From positions 1 through 28,961 of the forward strand of contig CAYXZW010000036.1 of the NCBI GenBank assembly GCA_964469905.1: a stretch of 28,961 nt of DNA, in the 5' to 3' direction. A program made the translations under genes and the position numbers. Below, piece by piece: positions 6,750 to 14,909 of this stretch. The stretch comes from MVRV01 sp964469905. Its GTDB lineage: Bacteria; Desulfobacterota; Syntrophia; Syntrophales; Smithellaceae. The notes under the pieces are model-generated. The model did not search any database. It had not been told where the DNA came from and saw only the letters and a list, made by a program, of their open reading frames with translations. Every line of letters starts with the position of its first letter. Position 1 is the stretch's first letter.

Positions 6750-7646
6750 TTATAGAGGGGGATGATATAAATAACCGACACCGCCCCGATTATCGACTTT
6801 CTCTTTCAAAGAGCGGCTGAATTGATTGGCGGCACTTTCAAATACGTAATCAAATATTGATGCACGCTTTTTCTTGGGATATATGATGTCATACTTTCCA
6901 GTTTTCCCGGACAACTGACTTGCCCACTGAGTAGCAGCTCCCAGATCACCCAGTCGATCAACTAAACCATATTCCTTTGCCTGACGTCCGGAGAAGACCC
7001 GGCCATCAGCAATACTGATAACCTTTTCCCGAGACATCTTGCGATCACGCACAATAACATCAACAAATTGATTATAAATATCATCAACTAATTCCTGAAT
7101 AATTTTTCTTTCTTCCGGAGTCATCGCTCTTAAAGGTGAGCCAATATCTTTATACTGGCCGCTTTTGACAGTCGAAGACTTCAGTCCGATTTTTTTGAAT
7201 AATTCTTCAACATTGGCAAATTGCATTATTGCGGAAATACTACCCGTGATAGTACCGGGATTAGCAACAATTTTATCTGCACCGCACGCAATTAATAATC
7301 CGCCGGAAGCGGCAACCGATCCCATTGACGCCACAACCTTTTTTTGTTTCTTCAGTTCAACAACAGCACCATATATTTCTTGCGAAGCAGCGACACCACC
7401 ACCCGGTGAATCAATTCGCAGGACCACAGCCACAATGGAATCATCCTTGCCGAAATCTTCTAATTGTTCGATAATGTCCCGCGGATCGGCAATCACTCCG
7501 TTAACACTGACGATCCCGATTTTGTGATTTAAAGAAAAACTTTTTGTCTTTCCCGAGCTAGCACCAAGTCCGTAAAAGGAAATATAAAACACAACTGCCA
7601 GAACTATAAGCAAAAGCATTCCAAAAATGACCGGATGTTTTCTCAC
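6750..7646 (-). CDS. sppA: signal peptide peptidase SppA, short form
   Basis: This 298-residue inner-membrane serine protease of family S49 degrades leftover signal peptides. An N-terminal transmembrane helix (about residues 7-26) is followed by the ClpP-like fold. The nucleophile is S114 in the AASGG motif and the general base is K166 in QYKDIGSP, 52 residues later, the same spacing as in the Bacillus enzyme. It is the single-domain form, about half the length of the E. coli protein. The start is GTG, three bases after the rpsA stop, with GGTGAG overlapping that stop as ribosome binding site, so it is coupled to rpsA. Confidence 0.93.
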   Translation of the reverse strand: MRKHPVIFGMLLLIVLAVVFYISFYGLGASSGKTKSFSLNHKIGIVSVNGVIADPRDIIEQLEDFGKDDSIVAVVLRIDSPGGGVAASQEIYGAVVELKKQKKVVASMGSVAASGGLLIACGADKIVANPGTITGSISAIMQFANVEELFKKIGLKSSTVKSGQYKDIGSPLRAMTPEERKIIQELVDDIYNQFVDVIVRDRKMSREKVISIADGRVFSGRQAKEYGLVDRLGDLGAATQWASQLSGKTGKYDIIYPKKKRASIFDYVFESAANQFSRSLKEKVDNRGGVGYLYHPPL

Positions 7647-7649
7647 GCT

Positions 7650-9410
7650 TTACTCACCTTTTTTATTGTTTCCAATTTTTACTTCTGCCAGCGCCTGAGC
7701 CAGATTAGAACCAAGATTTTCCGTGTTGTTAATATACTGATTGGACGACGGAACCGGTGGCGGAACTTCCATATCTTTAATGCTCAACCTTATTTTCTTT
7801 GATTTAGTGTCAATACTCTTTACAAAAGCCGACACAGTATCTCCGACCGAATAAAGTTCCGAAGAGGTCTTAACACGTTTCTGACTGATTTCAGAAATAT
7901 GGACGAGACCTTCAATACCCTCTTCAATTTCCACAAATATTCCAAAATCGGTAAAGTTAGTTATCTTTCCCGTGACAACACTTCCGGGAGCATATTTCTG
8001 CGCCAGGTCTTCCCAGGGATTTTTTTCAATTTGCTTTATGCCCAGAGAAAACTTTTCGTTCTCTATATCAACGTTCAAAACAACAGCTTCAACTTCCTGA
8101 CCCTTTTTAAAATGCTCCGCCGGATGAGTAACGCGATGCTTCCAGGATATATCGGAAACATGGACTAATCCGTCAATTCCATCTTCAATACCGATAAAAA
8201 CACCGAAGTTAGTTATATTGCGAACTGTACCTTTAACAACAGTACCGGCCTTATATTTTTCACGAAGTTTTTCCCATGGATTGGCCGATGTCTGTTTCAG
8301 GCTTAAAGAAACTCGCTTGGCCTCGGGATTTACTTCCAAAACAACCACATTTATTGTTTCACCGATATTCAATACTTTTGATGGATGCTTGATTTCTCTA
8401 GTCCAATACATTTCTGAGATATGCACCAGTCCTTCAACTCCTGGCTCTAATTCTACAAAAACGCCATAATCAGTCAGATTTACTACCTTGCCGTTAACCA
8501 AAGCACCAACAGGATATTTTTCAGTAATATTTCCCCATGGATTTTCCGTCATCTGTTTCAAACCTAACGAGACTTTTTCTTTCTCGCAGTCAAAAGAAAG
8601 AACTTTGACTTTTATTTTATCACCTTTATGGAATGTCTCTGCAGGCTTGGCAATCCGCCCCCAGGAAATATCTGTAACATGAAGCAGTCCGTCGATTCCG
8701 CCTAAATCAACAAAAATACCATAGTCGGTAATGTTTTTAATAACACCCTCAACAATGCTTCCTTCTTTAATATTGCCTAATGTATCTTTCTTCTCCATTT
8801 CTCTTTCTGCCGCCACAATCGATCGGCGCGATAAAACAACATTATTGCGCTTACGGTCATATTTCAATATATGAAAATCCAGCGACTGACCGACAAATCT
8901 ATCCAGATCTTTGATGGGTCGGGTATCAATCTGTGAACCGGGCAGAAAAGCAATCACACCGATATCGACGGAAAGACCTCCTTTAACCTTTTCAATTACT
9001 TTACCCTTTATGGGAATATTATTTTCACAGACGTTCTTGATCTCATCCCATACTTTAAGTTTTGCCGCCTTCTCTCTGGATAAAATTAAATTTCCTTCAG
9101 AGTCTCTTTTGTCGATGAACACAACTATATCGTCACCAACAGAGACATTAATATTACCTTGTGCATCTCTGAGTTCGCGGGCTGGAATAAAACCTTCTGT
9201 CTTCCAGCCAACATCCACCATCACCGTATCCGCATTGATTTGCACTACTTTACCGGTAGCGATATCTCCATACTGTATTTGATTGAGGCTCTGCTCATAG
9301 AGTTCTTTAAAACCGACATCTTCATCTTTGGATTGAAATGCGTGAATTACTGAATTGTTGTTTACATCTTCTTTTTCTTTAGCAAAGTTTAAGTTGTTAT
9401 TGTTAACCAT
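7650..9410 (-). CDS. rpsA: 30S ribosomal protein S1
   Basis: This 586-residue RNA-binding protein brings structured or weak-SD mRNAs to the 30S subunit. Six S1 (OB-fold) repeats are visible, starting near residues 47, 133, 216, 302, 389 and 476. Repeats 3 to 6 carry the strong signature (TDYGIFVDL, TDYGVFVEL, TNFGVFIGI, TDFGIFVEI, each followed by GLVH or GLLH), while repeats 1 and 2 are more divergent and serve ribosome binding, as in E. coli. A short proline-rich and Asn-rich tail follows residue 548. GGGGGGTG about ten bases upstream supports the start. A 119-bp gap separates it from cmk, enough for an extra promoter or autoregulatory leader, though none is clear. Confidence 0.96.
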   Translation of the reverse strand: MVNNNNLNFAKEKEDVNNNSVIHAFQSKDEDVGFKELYEQSLNQIQYGDIATGKVVQINADTVMVDVGWKTEGFIPARELRDAQGNINVSVGDDIVVFIDKRDSEGNLILSREKAAKLKVWDEIKNVCENNIPIKGKVIEKVKGGLSVDIGVIAFLPGSQIDTRPIKDLDRFVGQSLDFHILKYDRKRNNVVLSRRSIVAAEREMEKKDTLGNIKEGSIVEGVIKNITDYGIFVDLGGIDGLLHVTDISWGRIAKPAETFHKGDKIKVKVLSFDCEKEKVSLGLKQMTENPWGNITEKYPVGALVNGKVVNLTDYGVFVELEPGVEGLVHISEMYWTREIKHPSKVLNIGETINVVVLEVNPEAKRVSLSLKQTSANPWEKLREKYKAGTVVKGTVRNITNFGVFIGIEDGIDGLVHVSDISWKHRVTHPAEHFKKGQEVEAVVLNVDIENEKFSLGIKQIEKNPWEDLAQKYAPGSVVTGKITNFTDFGIFVEIEEGIEGLVHISEISQKRVKTSSELYSVGDTVSAFVKSIDTKSKKIRLSIKDMEVPPPVPSSNQYINNTENLGSNLAQALAEVKIGNNKKGE

Positions 9411-9529
9411 TAAACCAACACCCCCCTGTTTTTTATAAATCTTAATAATCTTTACCGCGTAACATACTGAAAATTAAATAGCAAGATAATTCCAGCTTGA
9501 TTATCGCTGTTTTGCATTGTGAATGCATT

Positions 9530-10198
9530 TTATTTATCGGCCATCTGCTGAATAATTTTCTCTATAACTTCCGGCACGGATAATTTCGTCGAATCGATGA
9601 TTATAGAGGATGATGTTGGCTTTAATGGAGCTATTTCACGTTTTGAATCCTGCTTATCTCTTTCGAGCATATCCTTTTGAATCAATTGAAGTTCAGGCAA
9701 ATTTCCCTTTCCCAGAAGTTCTTTATGCCTTCTTTTTGTTCTTTCTTCTATATCGGCATCAAGATAAAATTTATAATCAGCATGAGGAAATACAACCGAC
9801 CCCATGTCGCGGCCCTCCGCAACAACGCCGCCCTGAGTTCCCACCTCTCTTTGCAGCTGAAGCAACCTTTGACGAACAACCGCCAATGCTGATATTTTTG
9901 ATGCAATAAGTCCAATTTCTTCTGTACGGATTTTATTTCCTACATCTTCTCCATCAACATAGACCTTCATTTGACCGTCAATATTTTTTAAAACAATACT
10001 TATGTCAGAGCATAAGTTATCCACTGCCGAAAGATCATCCAGAACAATTCCATCTTTGAGAGCTTTATAGGCTAAGGCTCGATATAGCGCACCGGTATCC
10101 AAATAAATATAGCCAAGCCTTTTTGCCAGCATTTTACTCACTGTACTTTTTCCGGCACCGGCCGGTCCATCAATGGTAATGATCATTTTTTCATGCAT
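9530..10198 (-). CDS. cmk: cytidylate kinase
   Basis: This 222-residue cytosolic kinase phosphorylates CMP and dCMP with ATP. The P-loop is GPAGAGKST near residues 11-19, the CMP-binding LDTGALYRA follows at 34-42, and the EGRDMGSVVFP segment and the R-rich lid (ERTKRRHKEL) are present. GAGGAT eight bases upstream of ATG 10198 fixes the start. It is the first gene of the minus-strand operon cmk-rpsA-sppA-ihfB-crotonase. Confidence 0.96.
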   Translation of the reverse strand: MHEKMIITIDGPAGAGKSTVSKMLAKRLGYIYLDTGALYRALAYKALKDGIVLDDLSAVDNLCSDISIVLKNIDGQMKVYVDGEDVGNKIRTEEIGLIASKISALAVVRQRLLQLQREVGTQGGVVAEGRDMGSVVFPHADYKFYLDADIEERTKRRHKELLGKGNLPELQLIQKDMLERDKQDSKREIAPLKPTSSSIIIDSTKLSVPEVIEKIIQQMADK

Positions 10199-10237
10199 TT
10201 ATTAATCCTCATTATTTTAAAGATAAGACGTTGTTCA

Positions 10238-10309
10238 ACAGTAACTGTAAGATTGGAATATCGTCACCAACGCAAGAGGCCGTAACGGAATTATTATTCT
10301 CGTAACGGT
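10238..10309. promoter_or_regulatory. cluster of small GTAAC-centred palindromes between cmk and the protease gene
   Basis: Three short sites share the core GTAAC: ACAGTAACTGT (10238-10248, a perfect palindrome about one central base), CCGTAACGG (10280-10288, likewise) and CGTAACGG again at 10301-10308. The last two are direct repeats exactly 20 bases apart, about two helical turns. The flanks AGAGGCCGT and ACGGTCTCT are also inverted with one G-T. The cluster lies in the divergent region between cmk and the M48 protease gene and could be an operator; this is inference from pattern only. Confidence 0.35.
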
Positions 10310-10393
10310 CTCTAATTGAAAAGGCGTTCTTGCTTTAAAAGATCAAAAAAGATAACATTCGCCAAATACTGCATTAAGTTGGAAAAATTTCTT

Positions 10394-11779
10394 ATGTGGA
10401 AATTCATTCGAAATCAATATATTTCTTTTATTATTGTACTTTTCATCTCGTTTTTTCAAACGGGCGTTTGTTTTGGTGCGTTCACAATTGATGATGAAAA
10501 GAAACTGGGCAAGGAGTTTTACGACAAACTAGTCAAACACCATTTACTGTTAGAAAACAAACGGGCAAATGAATACATCACTAAAATAGGCAATTTGATT
10601 CTTGAGGGCAATAAACAAGTTCCTTTTAAATTCACTTTTTCAATTGTCAATAATTCTGCTATCAACGCTTTTGCCACCCCGGGGGGATACATTTACATCA
10701 ACAAAGGCCTCATTAACGCCGTCGAAAATGAGGGCGAATTGGCCGGAGTTATTGCTCATGAAATCGCCCATGCCAATGCCCGCCACGTTGCCAGTATCAT
10801 TGAAAAATCACAAAAACTTAACATTGCTACTCTAGCCGCTGTTCTGGCCGGGGCTTTCCTCGGTGGAGGCGGTGAAGCCACTGCGGCAATAGCCACGCTT
10901 TCCCTGGCCGGAGCTGCCAGCTTAAGCCTCAAGTATAGCAGGGAACATGAAGAAGAAGCCGACATGCTGGGCATAGAATATCTGAACTCGGCCGGTTATT
11001 ACCCGGCAGCAATGGTGGATTTCCTTAAAATAATAAAAAAATACGAATTTATATCCAAGAGCATTCCTTCTTACCTGCTGACACATCCCGGTACTGACGA
11101 ACGAATATTTTATCTCGAAAGCCTGATCTTGACCCAGTATCGCCAAAAGGGATTGAGAAACATTATTGGCAATCTGGGCAGAATTCAAGCTTTGCTTATC
11201 CTCGATGGAGATGATTTGAATGTCCGGTATAAACAATTGAATGAATCATCATCCCAAGATCCCGGTAATGTCGATTTGCTTTATGCTCTTGCTCTTGCGG
11301 AAGAAAAACTGGGAAAAATCAACGAGGCTTTAAATCACTATCAAAAAGCTTTAAGCCTGACCCCCCTCGATGAGGACGTTTTAAAATCATTGGGTCAGAT
11401 ATATCTGAGAATGGGAAAAGCCGATCAGGCTAAGGATTATCTTCTTCGTGCCCGAGCCATCAACCCGGATAATGATGAAGTTGTCCTGGCTTTGGGAAAA
11501 GCTTATGATACACTGGGTAAACACGACAAAGCCCTTGAATGTTTTTTAAAACTGGAAAACAAAATACTCGATGACGTTGACATTCATTATTACATCGCCA
11601 TGACATACGGCAAGTTAAACATTCTCGGCGAGTCTCATTATAATTTTGGCTTATATTTTAAAAAAATAAAGAAGAAAGAAAGCGCTCTTTTTCATTTTAA
11701 AAAAGCACTGGATTTATTTCCCGATGGTTCGGAAAGGGCTGATTTAATTAATCAGGCGATCAATTCTTTAAAGAAATAA
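10394..11779 (+). CDS. periplasmic M48 metalloprotease with TPR repeats (BepA/YfgC-like)
   Basis: This 461-residue exported zinc protease is of the kind that assists outer-membrane protein assembly and quality control (BepA in E. coli). An N-terminal hydrophobic segment of about 20 residues acts as signal peptide. The zinc site is HEIAH at 122-126 with the third ligand glutamate in EEEAD near residue 188, and the NAFATPGG and TLSLAGA segments are typical of the family. From about residue 265 to the end, tetratricopeptide repeats follow (LALAEEKLGKINEALNHYQK and two or three more). The ATG at 10394 is used because it gives a normal signal peptide; an in-frame TTG at 10316 would add 26 charged residues. 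The ribosome binding site is weak. Confidence 0.9.
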   Translation: MWKFIRNQYISFIIVLFISFFQTGVCFGAFTIDDEKKLGKEFYDKLVKHHLLLENKRANEYITKIGNLILEGNKQVPFKFTFSIVNNSAINAFATPGGYIYINKGLINAVENEGELAGVIAHEIAHANARHVASIIEKSQKLNIATLAAVLAGAFLGGGGEATAAIATLSLAGAASLSLKYSREHEEEADMLGIEYLNSAGYYPAAMVDFLKIIKKYEFISKSIPSYLLTHPGTDERIFYLESLILTQYRQKGLRNIIGNLGRIQALLILDGDDLNVRYKQLNESSSQDPGNVDLLYALALAEEKLGKINEALNHYQKALSLTPLDEDVLKSLGQIYLRMGKADQAKDYLLRARAINPDNDEVVLALGKAYDTLGKHDKALECFLKLENKILDDVDIHYYIAMTYGKLNILGESHYNFGLYFKKIKKKESALFHFKKALDLFPDGSERADLINQAINSLKK

Positions 11780-11849
11780 TGCCGTGCTCTTTACTGTCGC
11801 TTCATCGTATTTACACTTTTTAAGTGATGGCAAGATAACTCACTATATC

Positions 11850-13214
11850 TTACTCATTTTCTAATTCTTTTAGTTTCCTCCAGAGAGTTGTGTAGCCGAT
11901 ACCCAATTTTTTTGCGATCAATTTATGATCATCTCCATATTTTTCCAGTGCCCTGAGCAAGTGCTGTCTCTCTATGTCTTTTAGAGGAACTATGTCCTGT
12001 TCTATGCTTATCTTCTGCTCATCTTTTATATTCTCCCTCTTTCTAAAACGATCTTGTGCAAGGGGGAAATCATCCGGGAGAAGAATAATATTGTTTGTCA
12101 GAGCTACGGCCCTTTCGATACTATTTTTCAGTTCACGCACATTTCCCGGCCAATCATATGCAATAAGAATTCTTTGTGCTTCACCGGAAATTCCGGTGAT
12201 ATTCTTTCCCAACTGACGGGCGGAGTCCTCCAGAAAAAAATCAATCAGCAGCGGAATATCATCTTTCCGCTCCCTCAGCGGCGTTATTTTTATATCCACG
12301 ACGCTTAAGCGATAAAACAAATCTAAACGAAAATTTCCATCTTCTGCCATTTGGGCAATATCTTTATTGGTCGCAGCTATAATTCGGACATTAACCTGCC
12401 TGGCTGACGTATCGCCTACTCGACGGATTTCTTTTGACTCGATGACACGCAATAACTTGGACTGAAATTGTGCAGAAGTATCTCCAATTTCATCCATAAA
12501 AAGAGTTCCATTATCGGCAGCTTCGAACAAACCTTTTTTATCACGAAAAGCGCCGGTAAAAGCCCCTTTAACATAGCCAAACAATTCACTTTCCAGAATG
12601 CTGTCCGGTATAGCCGCGCAATTAATTGCTATGTAAGGATTACCCCTCCGGTTCTTGGAACTGTTGTGGATCGCTTCTGCAACCAGTTCTTTACCAGTTC
12701 CACTTTCACCTATAAGAAGAACATTACTGTCAACTTCGGACACTTTAAGAGCCATTTTAATCGTCTGCTTTATACTATCCGAAACGCCAATAATATCTTT
12801 GAATACACAGGTTTTTTTTACATCTTTAAGATATATTCTATTATCAACCTTTCTAAGAGCCTCATCTATTATAACAATAAGTTCGTCCGGTGATACCGGC
12901 TTGAGAATATAATTGAAGGCACCAATTTTCATTGTCTGAACAATACAATCAACCGAACCATAGGATGTAACTATTATTACTTTTGTTTCCAGTGAGTGAT
13001 CCTTGACCCATTTCAGAACACCAACGCAGCCACATTGCTCAGCGCAAAGATCGCTAATAACCAGGTTGTAATAATTTTGTTCCAGAAGCGTTATTCCCTC
13101 AGACTCATCCTTTGCTTCGCTGACATTATATCCCACTTCCTGAAGATGGGATTTAAGCAACTTTCGGAAATGATCATCGCTATCTATTAATAAAATCTTT
13201 TTAAAATTCTGCAT
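11850..13214 (-). CDS. sigma-54-dependent response regulator (NtrC family)
   Basis: This is a transcription activator of 454 residues. Residues 1-120 form a receiver domain with the phospho-acceptor D55 (VISD), the acidic pair near residue 13 and the conserved KP lysine. An AAA+ ATPase follows, with Walker A GESGTGKE, the sigma-54-contacting loop GAFTGA and Walker B LFMDEIGD. A Fis-type helix-turn-helix (DHKLIAKKLGIGYTTLWRKL) ends the protein. The stretch after D55 is odd: instead of the usual MPxMDG it reads CAEQCGCVG, with three cysteines. ATG 13214 is preferred over TTG 13223 because AAGGG lies 11 bases upstream. No histidine kinase is next to it. It is divergent from nuoA, whose promoter is sigma-54 type, so nuo is its likely target. 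Confidence 0.93.
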   Translation of the reverse strand: MQNFKKILLIDSDDHFRKLLKSHLQEVGYNVSEAKDESEGITLLEQNYYNLVISDLCAEQCGCVGVLKWVKDHSLETKVIIVTSYGSVDCIVQTMKIGAFNYILKPVSPDELIVIIDEALRKVDNRIYLKDVKKTCVFKDIIGVSDSIKQTIKMALKVSEVDSNVLLIGESGTGKELVAEAIHNSSKNRRGNPYIAINCAAIPDSILESELFGYVKGAFTGAFRDKKGLFEAADNGTLFMDEIGDTSAQFQSKLLRVIESKEIRRVGDTSARQVNVRIIAATNKDIAQMAEDGNFRLDLFYRLSVVDIKITPLRERKDDIPLLIDFFLEDSARQLGKNITGISGEAQRILIAYDWPGNVRELKNSIERAVALTNNIILLPDDFPLAQDRFRKRENIKDEQKISIEQDIVPLKDIERQHLLRALEKYGDDHKLIAKKLGIGYTTLWRKLKELENE

Positions 13215-13241
13215 AAGAGCCAAAACCCTTAAAAACTATGC

Positions 13242-13254
13242 TTTCAAAATGAAA
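13242..13254. promoter_or_regulatory. TTTCA-N3-TGAAA palindrome, site 1 (regulator-proximal)
   Basis: TTTCAAAATGAAA is a perfect 5-3-5 inverted repeat 28 bases upstream of the start codon of the response regulator. It is one of three exact copies in the regulator-nuoA gap. Here it could serve autoregulation. The centre lies about 370 bases upstream of the expected nuo transcription start. Confidence 0.55.
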
Positions 13255-13406
13255 CAAGGTGATGCACGATTGAATCATTCTTCCATGCTGTTAATATAAT
13301 TTATACATTTTTCTGCTGAGCCACCTACCAGCTTACCTTACTAAGTAACCATATTTTTATTTTATAGTTTATTAATCCAATAAATCATAAATATCAAGCA
13401 AGCTTT

Positions 13407-13441
13407 TTTCATTGTGATATTTCTTTTTTTTCATTTTGAAA
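13407..13441. promoter_or_regulatory. paired TTTCA-N3-TGAAA sites 2 and 3 (probable enhancer)
   Basis: A near copy, TTTCATTGTGATA (13407-13419, one mismatch), and an exact copy, TTTCATTTTGAAA (13429-13441), have centres 22 bases apart, two helical turns, so two dimers would sit on one face of the DNA. They lie about 180-205 bases upstream of the expected nuo start, a normal distance for the upstream activating sequence of a sigma-54 activator. Confidence 0.6.
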
Positions 13442-13570
13442 TAAAACTGTTATCATCTTCATTTTTTGGAATGATCAGCCATTGCAAATATTTTTAATCG
13501 TTAATTTTTAAATATTATTTTGCTTATAATTACAGATACATAACATTATTACTTTACCATTCCGATAAAT

Positions 13571-13583
13571 TTTCATTATGAAA
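13571..13583. promoter_or_regulatory. TTTCA-N3-TGAAA palindrome, site 4 (promoter-proximal)
   Basis: TTTCATTATGAAA is a perfect copy that ends nine bases before the -24 GG of the sigma-54 promoter. Occupancy here could block or tune polymerase access, or hold the activator next to the promoter. Confidence 0.55.
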
Positions 13584-13591
13584 TAATGATT

Positions 13592-13607
13592 TGGCATTGT
13601 ATTTGCT
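13592..13607 (+). promoter_or_regulatory. sigma-54 (-24/-12) promoter of the nuo operon
   Basis: TGGCATTGTATTTGCT matches the sigma-54 consensus TGGCAC-N5-TTGCW at all but two positions. GG (13593-13594) and GC (13605-13606) are separated by exactly ten bases. Transcription would start near 13617, about 35 bases before the nuoA start codon. A sigma-54-type activator is encoded divergently, 378 bp away. No good sigma-70 promoter was seen in the same gap. Confidence 0.75.
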
Positions 13608-13651
13608 GTGCATTCTTCTAAAAGGATTTTCTTAGCACAGGAAAAAATACC

Positions 13652-14005
13652 GTGACAACTACTCTGGCCTTATTTATTTTTATCTCACTTGTTGCTTTAC
13701 TTGTACTGGGCATTCCCTTATTATCGTACTTCCTCGGTAAACGTCCCTTGACTCCAGAAAAAACAGTTCCTTATGAATGCGGAATGGATCCGATAGACCA
13801 GCCCGTAAGTTTTTTCCCCGTCAAATTTTATAAAATTGCTTTAATTTTTGTTATTTTCGACGTGGAAACAGTCTTCATCTATTTATGGGCTGTTGTAGCC
13901 AGAGAAATGGGTTATTTTGGCCTTATCGAAATATTTATATTCATTGCAATTTTATTAGTCCCACTTCTGTATGCATGGCAGGAAGGAGATTTAAAGTGGG
14001 AATAA
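13652..14005 (+). CDS. nuoA: NADH-quinone oxidoreductase subunit A
   Basis: This 117-residue membrane subunit of complex I has three transmembrane helices and helps shape the quinone-site region. The loop YECGMDP, the FDVETVF helix and the ending YAWQEGDLKWE are all family hallmarks. The start codon is GTG with CAGGAA upstream. It is the first of 15 genes in one operon. Confidence 0.95.
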   Translation: MTTTLALFIFISLVALLVLGIPLLSYFLGKRPLTPEKTVPYECGMDPIDQPVSFFPVKFYKIALIFVIFDVETVFIYLWAVVAREMGYFGLIEIFIFIAILLVPLLYAWQEGDLKWE

Positions 14006-14466
14006 TATCAGAAAACAATCAGCCTGTTATGTTGGCTAGCCTCGATAATCTGGTTCGATGGGCGCAAAAAAGCTCTCTCTGGCCGATGACCTTTGGACTG
14101 GCCTGCTGTGCCATCGAAATGATTTCATCGGCTGCGGCGCGTTATGACCTCTCCCGTTTCGGTATGGAAGTATTCCGCGCATCACCGCGACAGGCCGATG
14201 TCATGATTGTCGCCGGAACCGTAACTAAAAAAATGGCGCCCGCTGTGCGCCGCCTTTATGATCAGATGCCCGAACCGAAATGGGTTATCGCCATGGGTGC
14301 CTGTGCCTGCTCCGGTGGACTTTTCGAAACATATGCCGTTGTGCAGGGAGTGGATAAAATTGTTCCTGTTGATATTTATATTCCCGGCTGCCCGGTAAGA
14401 CCGGAAGCTCTCATCGACGGGTTGATTAAGTTGCAGAATTTAATAACTGCGGGAGATCGAACATGA
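13996..14466 (+). CDS. nuoB: NADH-quinone oxidoreductase subunit B (cluster N2)
   Basis: This 156-residue subunit holds the terminal [4Fe-4S] cluster N2 next to the quinone. Ligands are the tandem C37-C38 in GLACCAIEM, C103 in GACACSGG and C132 in IPGCPVRPEAL; C105 is an extra cysteine. The start is taken as GTG 13996, inside the end of nuoA, because GGAAGGAG ends seven bases before it; a later in-frame ATG exists at 14029. The ten-base overlap with nuoA indicates coupled translation. Confidence 0.95.
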   Translation: MGIISENNQPVMLASLDNLVRWAQKSSLWPMTFGLACCAIEMISSAAARYDLSRFGMEVFRASPRQADVMIVAGTVTKKMAPAVRRLYDQMPEPKWVIAMGACACSGGLFETYAVVQGVDKIVPVDIYIPGCPVRPEALIDGLIKLQNLITAGDRT

Positions 14467-14909
14467 ACATTGATTTCTTGCAGAAAAATTTCGGCAGCCT
14501 GATAAATGATATTGAAGTGTTTCGCGATGAAGTAACTGTCATTGTCGACAGCGCAAACATGCTTACTTTTTTCCGTATTCTCAAAGATGATATCCATTGT
14601 TCTTTTGACATCCTTTCCGATTGCTGTGGAGTTGATTTCTTTCCCCGGACACCGCGCTTCTGCATTGTTTATCATCTCTACTCATTGCGGCATGCCCATA
14701 GACTTCGTGTTAAAGTATTTCTCGACGATGATAATACCACCATAGAATCAGTTACTCCAATATGGGAAACTGCTAACTGGCATGAACGCGAATGTTTTGA
14801 TTTATTGGGCATTCAGTTTAAAAATCACCCTGATTTACGGCGGATTTTGCTGCCCGATGATTTCGTAGGACATCCCTTGAGAAAAGACTTCCCTCTGGAG
14901 GGAATATGA
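14463..14909 (+). CDS. nuoC: NADH-quinone oxidoreductase subunit C
   Basis: This 148-residue peripheral-arm subunit (30 kDa family) packs against NuoD. The signature WHERECFDLLGIQFKNHPDL and the ending GHPLRKDFPLEG are clear. It is separate from nuoD, unlike the fused NuoCD of E. coli. ATGA overlaps tie it to nuoB before and nuoD after. Confidence 0.95.
   Translation: MNIDFLQKNFGSLINDIEVFRDEVTVIVDSANMLTFFRILKDDIHCSFDILSDCCGVDFFPRTPRFCIVYHLYSLRHAHRLRVKVFLDDDNTTIESVTPIWETANWHERECFDLLGIQFKNHPDLRRILLPDDFVGHPLRKDFPLEGI

Noticed and set aside
9481..9494. GG...GC pair resembling a sigma-54 promoter upstream of rpsA (minus strand)
   Set aside because: The spacing between GG and GC is nine bases, not ten, and the element is inside the cmk-rpsA operon with no activator site nearby.
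12468..12893. Plus-strand frame of 141 codons opposite the response regulator
   Set aside because: It mirrors the AAA+ coding region on the other strand and has no recognisable domain.
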